Assembly: GCA_002205965.3 (NCBI GenBank)
Contig: NADL03000640.1
Location: 186,001 to 250,000 of the forward strand
DNA from: Kappaphycus alvarezii
Taxonomy: Eukaryota; Rhodophyta; Florideophyceae; Gigartinales; Solieriaceae
Reading direction: 5' to 3'
DNA length: 64,000 nt
A program made the translations under genes and the position numbers. Below are positions 55,801-64,000 of the stretch, in pieces (position 1 is the stretch's first letter; each line of letters starts with the position of its first letter). Under the pieces are notes generated by a model. It saw nothing but the letters and a program-made list of their open reading frames with translations, was not told the DNA's origin and did no database searches.

Positions 55801-58800
55801 AAAAGATAACCGCTAAATATCAAACCAGAAAACCTGAGATTAAATATCCGCTTAATTTCCATCTAGTCAATCTCGACTGCCCTCAAACATTTCAAGGGAA
55901 AAGCATTTGGTATAATCACGGCAAGTTATATTTCAAAGAAATTAACACATTTTTATTACCGGTCCTACCCAAGACAACTAAGAAAAGAACACTGAACAAA
56001 AATTGATACAAATGAGAAACTTGTCGATGTCAAAAATGTTGGATAGTTCAATTTAGATCCACAGATGACTCCAATATGTGTTCCAAGAATAATACTGCTT
56101 CATTTGCGTAAAAGAATCACTGAACACTTATAAAACAAGAGCACTAGGCAAAAACACTTCATAAAATGTAGCAAATCTTATTATTTGGAAAAAAGAGGCT
56201 ACAATTTAGATAAAAAACTTATTCCTAAAATTTCAAATCTTTATCAAGGACCGCAAATATTCGCTCTAAAAATTACAATATTTGGACCCAGCCGGGTTTA
56301 AAATATAACATTTAAATGTCAGAACTTTTTTCAATTTTCTCGTAAATCATCAATTAAAGATTTTTTCCAAATGGAATTTGAACATGGATATACAGTATTG
56401 TTTCCAAGTCCTTTCTCATTTAAAGTGATTTTATTATGTGAAGTTAGTAAAAGGTATTGCAATTAAGTCCAGAGATGGATAAAATTGACCTTTGAGGTCA
56501 TGTTTATGGATTCAAGTATTAAAAATGAATCAATTATTCCTAAAAGATTAGAAAGAAATTCCTCAGTTTTACTCTGAAAATATTTTTTCGTCTCTATAAC
56601 CTCAAAACTATTTTTTTCTGAAGTATCAAGGAAGCTAACTGGATAATTTGAGAATAAATAAAATCTATGCTAAAGATAAAAGCAAATTTTCCTGTAAATC
56701 TAATGATATTTGACTCATGAGTGCCTTGAAAGTCTGCAAGTCTTGGAAGATAGCTAATTAGTTGAAATTTCTCCCAAGTCCTTAGTACGGAAAATCACTC
56801 TATCACCAAAAATCGCAGGAAAAATATTTTCATGAATGAGAGCGCTGTTCTGCAAAAAAACACGTTGAAAGAAGTTGAAGTGCAAATCACCTTTCAAATA
56901 GTGAATATTTTGTTAAATGTGCCGTATTCTTAAATTATTAGTTTTAATAGGTTCTGTTCTCGACACGGGTGATAATCTAGTACAGAGGAAAGATAATTTT
57001 TTTGGTTTTTGTGGTAATATGACGAATTAGAAACCGTTAAAGGTAAATTGCTGGTTTGTTATATCGGAGACGAAACTCTGTAGGCTATAGATCATATTTA
57101 TTATCAAAATGCTGAGAGCCCCTTGTAAATGTACGTATAGAATAAAAATGAGGTTCAGTCTTCGTGAGGAAGGACTTGAAGTAAATTGATGTCTATTGAA
57201 GATTACATTACACAAAATCTATGGAGAAAAAATCTTTCGTTCTTCGAAACGGCATTTACTGTATTTTAAAGTTAAATAAAGAACTTTATGAGATTTTTTT
57301 TGCTTATCAACAAGACTAGAGAATATTTGTTGCAGGTTTGAAAGTGTAGACTCTGAAGATTTTTCAAGCTAGCTGCTGCCAAGCCTACGAATTTTATTAG
57401 ACTACCAAGGTTGAAATAGTATTTTTCGAAGACAAACTCGGTCAGAAATTTCATCAACTTTTCCCCTTATGAAACGAGAGCGTTGAAACACCTTCTTTGG
57501 TGGCCACTATGTTTTTATTTCTGTAAAATTTACTCTCAACTAATATTAGAACAAACACTCTTAATCCTCAAAGTTTCAGAAACAGAAAGAGCTCTATATA
57601 TATTTTTTCACCTTCAGTGGTGAAGTTTCAGGAATTAAATTGCAGGAATCAGTTTCATGGGTTTATAAAACTTCAAGGGTATTCATTGAAAAATAATTTT
57701 ATGAGAAATAATTAGTGCAGCTGTTACAAATTAACTCAATATTTCATATCAAAGATATGGAACGGAAGAGCATAGCCGTTTATGGTGCCCATTGAAATCA
57801 TCATTTGAATTAAGAGTGAAAGTTTGTTTATTTTTTGAGCAGTTACCTCCGATAATTTTTTTCGACAAAGTATTCTTAAATTCTGTTCATACCTTTCAGT
57901 AACATGACCATAAAATTTGAATCCTACATACTTAATATAAATATCCAAGAACAACTCGGTAAACCTGCCAATGCTATTCAGAATCAAAATACTATATTTC
58001 ATCTGTTCATAAACGTTTCTAACATGTAAAATTATAGCGTTTAATAGAATTTAATAGAATTTTACATGCACAGGGCAGGGCTTCTAGACAGCACGACATA
58101 GATATAGACTGCAGCCTGTACATGTATCTTTACATGTGTTAAATTTTGGAACCAGTCTGGGTATGTTAGTTCATATTAAATTTAAGTATTAAATATGTCT
58201 GAAGTGAGTGGGACATTTATATAAACATATGTTTCTCAGCGTGAAACAATGCCCACAGTATTAAAATAAACATAGAAAGACTAGCTGCTGAAACTTTTTG
58301 AGCTAACACTCCAGATATGATGTTTCGAAGATGAATATCCCTGTAAAAAGTTCTAAACTCCAATAAAATTTTGAGCAAATATGGCAAAAATAAAACTGAG
58401 ACAGCTAAAATACATGTTTGCAACCAGTATTTGGAATGGAAATATTTTCTGTAAGCCCTTGACCAAATTCAGCAAATTGAAGAATTTACAGAGGAAATAT
58501 ACGAAACAAAAGTAAGAATACATCTGAGGTACCCAGTGTTGGGGCAAATGAAGTCTATATTTGTAGACAAGAATTTCTATTGGTCTGAAATAGTTCAAAA
58601 AGTACCTGAAGAGTATTGAAGGACAGAGAATAATAAAAAACATTTGAGGATCCCGAAAATTCGCGGAGGCAACCTTTGACGGGTTCATTCGAGGTTTCTC
58701 GCAAATTTAGAATAGGGCACTTGAATTAATAAAGTACCTTACTCTCCAAGTCTCGTCTATATTTATGCATTAGCTCATACGGTAGTATCTCAACACGGAC

Positions 58801-61100
58801 AACCAAAAGTAAGGAATCACTCTTTACGGCAATTATACGTAAAAATTATTATTAAGTAGGGAATGAAAATAGACAGGTGGAATTTTACCAATTTGCTACT
58901 TACGGGATTTTCAGAAGAGAAATATTAACTTTATCGGGAAAGAATTCTTAACGTATCAGTGGCAAAAAATAAAACAGAGTGCTTATTTTGAACAGAAAGG
59001 CATGCATTTACGGTAAATGATTTATAATTTTCTTCTTTTTCAGTTTCTTTTGATCTATAGTTTATCAATATAGTTAAAAGCTCTGTAAGTTTCAAGGCAT
59101 GAAGACATTTTTCCATTGGTCTGCGAAAGCTTTCGACTAAATTAAGGCTTTACTCCGGCGTATTTTCAGTTTAATGTCTTCAGATATACTCCGAAGTCTC
59201 TCAGTTAAAATATTTACACCTTTCGACCCAATAGTGCTGCAAAGCGATTAAAATCCAATTAAAACATTATAAAGGATTTTATAAAGTGATATACACAGAT
59301 GAGGAAAGTAATTAAGATCAGCATATCAACAAAAACCCCTACAGTTAAATACTGGTGTGTCATATTTCCAACCGCTGGCTTTCGTTTCCCTTGGTTCGAC
59401 ATCCCTTGTTTCCATCCGCCTCATAGAGGATCTTCTTCCGCGCATCGTGGAAAAATTTCATACCTCTGTTGGAGTCATCTGAACGAGAACACACAGACGC
59501 ATTAGTTACACAATCTGGTCGTCTCTGGCGAACGATACCGTGTCCCGTACACCTGTGCACGTGACCAGCGTGGACTCCCCAGTTAGTACTTGGCTACCAA
59601 CATAGTCGGTTCCTGCACTGGACCCCCGCTATTAATACAGTAAAGTTTTCATGTAGCCGAGCAAACGCCACGAAAACTCGATATATTTTAAAGAAGAGGT
59701 TCATGTCTTCATGGCAACAAGATTTGGCAAAGTATCTGTGCAAGTTTGATTAAAACTTAAATGTTCCTTATTCATTGAATCAACTGTGAAATTACTTGCA
59801 TAGTAAAGCAATCTTTCAGCACATTTTCTTGGATAATTTTTAACCGCACTTAATTGACGCAGTAACTTGCAGCATATTTGCATATTTCAATTGATTGATG
59901 CATTTAGCTACTTCAATAGTACTTCATTCATTGCTATTCAAATCTTGATTTTGAATTCATGGAATCCAATTACTATACCTCACAGTCTGGTTTAGTACGA
60001 ATGTGTAAATTTTATAAATGCTGTATTCATAGTACATAAAACCACATTGTATATTCTTCGCGAGCCTTTGTATAAAGCTGTAATAACTTTTTATGACACG
60101 CTCTGTCTCAGATAGAATGCATAAAATCCCTCTGTGTGAGAAATTTTTCTTTTTCCTTCACCGTACTTATTTATTTAGGGTATTTTTTAGATGAAAGAGG
60201 AGATACTTAGAGAATCTAAGATGTAATCTTACAGCTATTCCAAGACAGTTGAAAGTCAAGAATAAGTAGTTGATATAATTTTTGGTAGTTTTTATGTCTG
60301 TAAGGAGACTAAAACTCAGTACGCTGAAAGTACCATAGTTGCTAGAATTAAATGATAGAGCCACTAAATCATCACGTGAAGGAAAAATATGAGTACAGTG
60401 AAGCCTTCAACTTTTATTTTTTGCTGTCCCTTGCGCGTTAAAATGTCTTTATCTCTTATATTCTGAGGAAGCGTCTTATTTTAGTATAACATCAATATTT
60501 TCTGCTAGCACATAAACTACTAATTTATTTACTGAGAATTTCTAGGCAACAGTAACATGCTGCTCTAGTGAAATTTTATGTGGAAGGATTCAAGTCACTC
60601 CTATTCGCCTTCACGTGACGATTTATTGGATCTATAGTTTAGTTTTAATTGCTCTGGTACTTGATATTGTTTTGCATTTAGTTTGGTACGTACTCTCTAC
60701 GCATTTCTGTAGGGTATTTTACGAGATTCCCGGTGATTCTAATTGTAATATGCTAGAGCTAGAGCACGACAATAGAGTTATTATATGAGTAACAGTCGGT
60801 CCTGAGTAAAACAATAAAACATCGATTTAAATATCAGTACTCATCCCTCCAACTCCAAAATAAGGTGATATTTTTCTTTCTCGCAGCCCCGTCGTGGCCT
60901 GCTCTTTTTAATCAAAATATGCTGACAGTACGGGTTCATTCTCCGATTTTCGTGGATTTACCAAAAAATATATCTGCAAATCTCACCTTTTAAAATCCTA
61001 TTGGTCACTCTTTCTCACTGTTGAAAGACAAATGTAGGACCTTCAAACATAGTTTTTCGATTATTTCAATTCCATTACAGCCCGTCACCAAACAGGCATC
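55801..61100. other. very AT-rich non-coding region
   Basis: Nothing supportable. Open frames at 57736-58002 and 58353-58688 are compositionally like random AT-rich translation. Confidence 0.55.
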
Positions 61101-61105
61101 TGTTT

Positions 61106-61490
61106 GTGGGCACAACTAAAGTGCAGCCAAAAAATTCGAACCCTGATGCGAACCTGTCCACCTTATCCAAACTTCCAGCTGCTACCACCACCACCACCAC
61201 AGTTCCAATGCGCCCCTTTTCGCCACGTATCCAACCCCTTGGTGATCACAGTCCGAAATTAGGACCAGGAAAACCTCCACATCGAAACAGGCTTATCGAC
61301 GAGTTCAAAGTCCTATCAACGAACAGCCAGTATATTTCCCTGGAGTTTACCTTAAGCGTATACCAAGCAAGTCCACTTTGAGCCTTGCCATTCGTAATGC
61401 AACATTGAGACGTGTTCAAGATGTACCTCGTATTCAGGGAATCAGACGCGCAGTTGATACCCACTTCGCTAACAAGTCAGGAGCTACATA
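61106..61490 (+). other. unrecognised coding-like fragment
   Basis: A 91-codon frame rich in Pro/Ser/Thr with a CCA microsatellite (61187-61200) is followed, in another frame, by LKRIPSKSTLSLAIRNATLRRVQDVPRI. The GC content is above the surroundings. Could be a broken exon or transposon piece; no family recognised. Confidence 0.25.
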
Positions 61491-61499
61491 GATAGTAGC

Positions 61500-64000
61500 C
61501 ACTTATATTTATGGGAAAGACATTACAAGTCCTTTAAACTTGTTTTGGCGGGCCCAAGCTCTATTTTTGACCAAGTCAATAGTGTAAAACATTCAAGGTG
61601 TCTCGCCACCAAGGCAAACGATCCTTACTGGTATGAGTTTTATATTCCTTTCGAAATAATGTCCAGCGCAACTGCATTATTCAAGGCAAATTTATTCATG
61701 CCGTTCTAGGTAGTAATAGTAATATATCGAAACTAAGTAATTCCGATTTTGTGTGAAATTTTATTGCACTAAATACAGTACTGTAAAGGGATTTATTGAA
61801 GGCAAAAAGAATGAGAAAATTTTTCAATATAACGAACGAAAATGTTTGAAATCAAAACGAAAGGAAAAAGAAATAAAGAAAAAGTCAAAAATTGTTGCAT
61901 TCACCTCACCTTATTTTAAATTAGGTATTTCCCACAGTATCCACCGCATTTAAGACTTCAGAAAAGCGTTGTACCTACCTTTCATAATTATTAAAGGCTC
62001 CCGAACTGCTATTGGGACGACTTTAAGGAACCAATTGTTGCCTGCATGCTCGTACTCTCTTGTTCCGCCCTTCTCTTTTGTCCCATTTAATTTTTCTTTT
62101 AAACGTCCTCAATTTTTTGAATGTCGCGGAGATTTATACAATGATAAATGAGTCTGTATTTCTTTAAAATTCTTAACATGTATTCTTCTTACCGAAGCAT
62201 TGCAATCAGCAGTCAACATTATCGATAGTTAACTTAAAAAGTTAGGAACCCCGAAATTCAAATTTCAAGGGCAAATCCACATGATATACCTTACTATTCA
62301 AGTATTAGGCGGACAGAGAGAATAAATTGGCTCCAAATAGAAATCGAAAGATGGAGATCCATCTATGGGTACTCTTTTTTCTGATGCGAGGGTGACTCCC
62401 TACATCCACATGATGTTTTAGAATGACACAAAGAAAGCAGTTGATCTTTGAGAATTTTGGAGTCAACATTTCGCATGATATCAGTATGATTCTCAGGAAT
62501 ATTCTTTGATATTTCTCTAGAAATTTAAATACTTCCACCAACTTTTGACAGTAAACGCGAAATAATTCCATATTCGCAAAGCTGAATGCTTTTATTATGA
62601 ACATATTGGGGTGCTAAAGGTCATTTATTCTGGGTACACCCCACCGTCAAAATAAAAGGATTGCAAACGAATAGTTAAATATTCGCGAAGGCCACTATCT
62701 AACTAAGTAAAAGCTTATAACTCCATATAAAAGGTTCCAGAAGAAATTAAAAAGCTCATTCCTAAAACTCTGTGCACCGTCATTCTAAAATATGTAAAGT
62801 AAATCACTTGAAGATTGATATTATTTTATACACCCGGACTCGGGATGGTTGCAATCGGGCGAATACTAGTGACCGAGGCTACTACTCATTTTATATCCAG
62901 CTCGTATCTGTTGTAAAATTTGAGAAAGAAGAAAAAATGGGAAGAGAAGGATTAGAAGAGCACACACTTCTATTCACCTTCAAATGAAGATCTCGCTCTA
63001 TGACCTAGGATAGGTAACAAGATTTTATCTGATCAAACACGTTAAGGAAGAGATCCTCTTGCCAATTTAAAGCTTCCTTCCCATCGGAACAATGGGCTGT
63101 ATATTTCTAGACTCCACAAAGAAACTCCGGACAAATAATGTTAGCCCGGAGGCATGAAAATGACCATATTTTTCTAGAATGTCAAAACTTTATCACCCAC
63201 AAACAAATCCCGTATGGGATCAGGAGTATGAAAAATATGTTCAGAAAGAACGCAACAATAGCTGGAAAGCAAGTTTTCTTCGACCTCTGTCATGTATTAG
63301 ACCACTATTATGACATAACGAGATCTGAAGAATAGCAAATAAGAGAATATTACTTGTAGACACCCACGATGAAAACAGTGGAGAGGAAAACAAGAGCATC
63401 CCTTCACCGACGAAAATGGCCATAAGGGTGCACACAGGCAATCCATTTCGAACATGCGGACCTCTGATACTTAGGATCCCCCGACTGATTGCGATTTAGA
63501 AGATTTTGCAGACGGGAGTACTTAAAGAAACCGTGGTGCACCTTCGAAACGAGACCCAAAGAACTAACTGGTGAATTAAAAGCTCAGACAATCTTTCCGA
63601 ATCTCGTTCCATTACTTCAAAAAGCGAAGAAGAAAGTGGATAAAGAGTTGCCATTCCAGGGTAGTCCCAAAATTCATGAGATTCTAAACGTAAACGTCAA
63701 AATGGATTTCCCTTCGCCTAGGTAAGCAAAAAGGTTTCAGAAACTTGTCTTGGTACAGGTACTCAGAAATTCCGTCATCAGCTGAGGTGAAGCCAGGGCT
63801 TACTGTATACTCAATGGAGCCAATTTCTGAAGAAACCAATGATCCACAGCATTTAAATTAGGGAGTGGTGTTTCTCCAAGGGGGACCGTTGGGGTTGAAT
63901 GGGGTGGTTTACCTAGTTTTCTTGATAACAGCAATCGCAGACGAGGCCTAGTTTGGGTAGCCACATAAATACCCACAGAACGGAGGTTCTGTGGAACAGA
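61500..64000. other. AT-rich region with short open frames
   Basis: Frames at 62305-62604 (minus), 63138-63335 and 63489-63725 (plus) show no recognisable domain. The last 250 bases are less AT-rich but run off the window. Confidence 0.45.

Noticed and set aside
58353..58688. 111-codon minus-strand open frame with hydrophobic stretches
   Set aside because: Phe/Leu/Ile-rich composition is what AT-rich DNA gives by chance; no start context, partner or homology.
1..64000. CRISPR arrays, rRNA, intact tRNA genes, bacterial operons
   Set aside because: No regularly spaced identical repeats with unique spacers, no rRNA-like conserved blocks, and only one degenerate tRNA-like relic were seen.

Overview
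This is a stretch of eukaryotic nuclear DNA dominated by dead or dying transposable elements. There are no bacterial-type operons, no rRNA and no CRISPR. It carries a Ty1/copia LTR retrotransposon, a non-LTR (LINE-like) retrotransposon in two head-to-head copies, and relics of hAT, PIF/Harbinger and Tc1/mariner transposons. A small cluster of intron-poor host genes sits among them. Short dispersed TACTGTA/TACAGTA motifs, intron-poor genes in a sea of transposons and the mix of element types made me think of a multicellular red alga (florideophyte). That is a guess from general look, not a proven assignment.

Layout. 1-6.5 kb: AT-rich, no recognisable gene. 6.8-9.1 kb: a decayed two-gene PIF/Harbinger transposon. 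9.1-11.3 kb: non-coding, with a striking hairpin at 10.3 kb. 11.3-11.8 kb: fragment of a retroelement nuclease domain. 11.86-18.14 kb: a complete-looking copia element on the minus strand, with two 281-bp LTRs, TG...CA ends, a GAAAC target-site duplication and a polypurine tract. 18.66-24.27 kb: a 5'-truncated minus-strand LINE-like copy abutting a longer plus-strand copy. 25.0-28.3 kb: a hAT-like (DUF659-type) transposase broken by frameshifts. It is followed by a degenerate 25-bp tandem array (28.7-29.5 kb) and a tRNA-derived relic.

The most interesting part is 30.9-36.4 kb. Two convergent paralogues each encode an N-terminal PB1 domain, a helical middle region, a ZZ-like zinc finger and a C-terminal peptidoglycan-binding-like helical domain. 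Between them lies an intact gene for a coiled-coil protein with a C-terminal membrane anchor. PB1 plus ZZ is the front end of p62/NBR1-type selective autophagy receptors. The added peptidoglycan-binding-like domain is an unusual combination. Both paralogues have two reading-frame breaks, all equivalent to a -1 shift.

37.0-37.5 kb holds an orphan ORF. 37.7-41.6 kb is a second, much older copia element on the plus strand, with a 73-bp insertion flanked by an 8-bp duplication. 41.8-43.0 kb is another retroelement nuclease fragment. From about 43.7 kb to the end the DNA becomes very AT-rich and almost gene-free; only a Tc1/mariner relic (46.9-47.7 kb) and short repeats are recognisable. All comparisons were made by eye.
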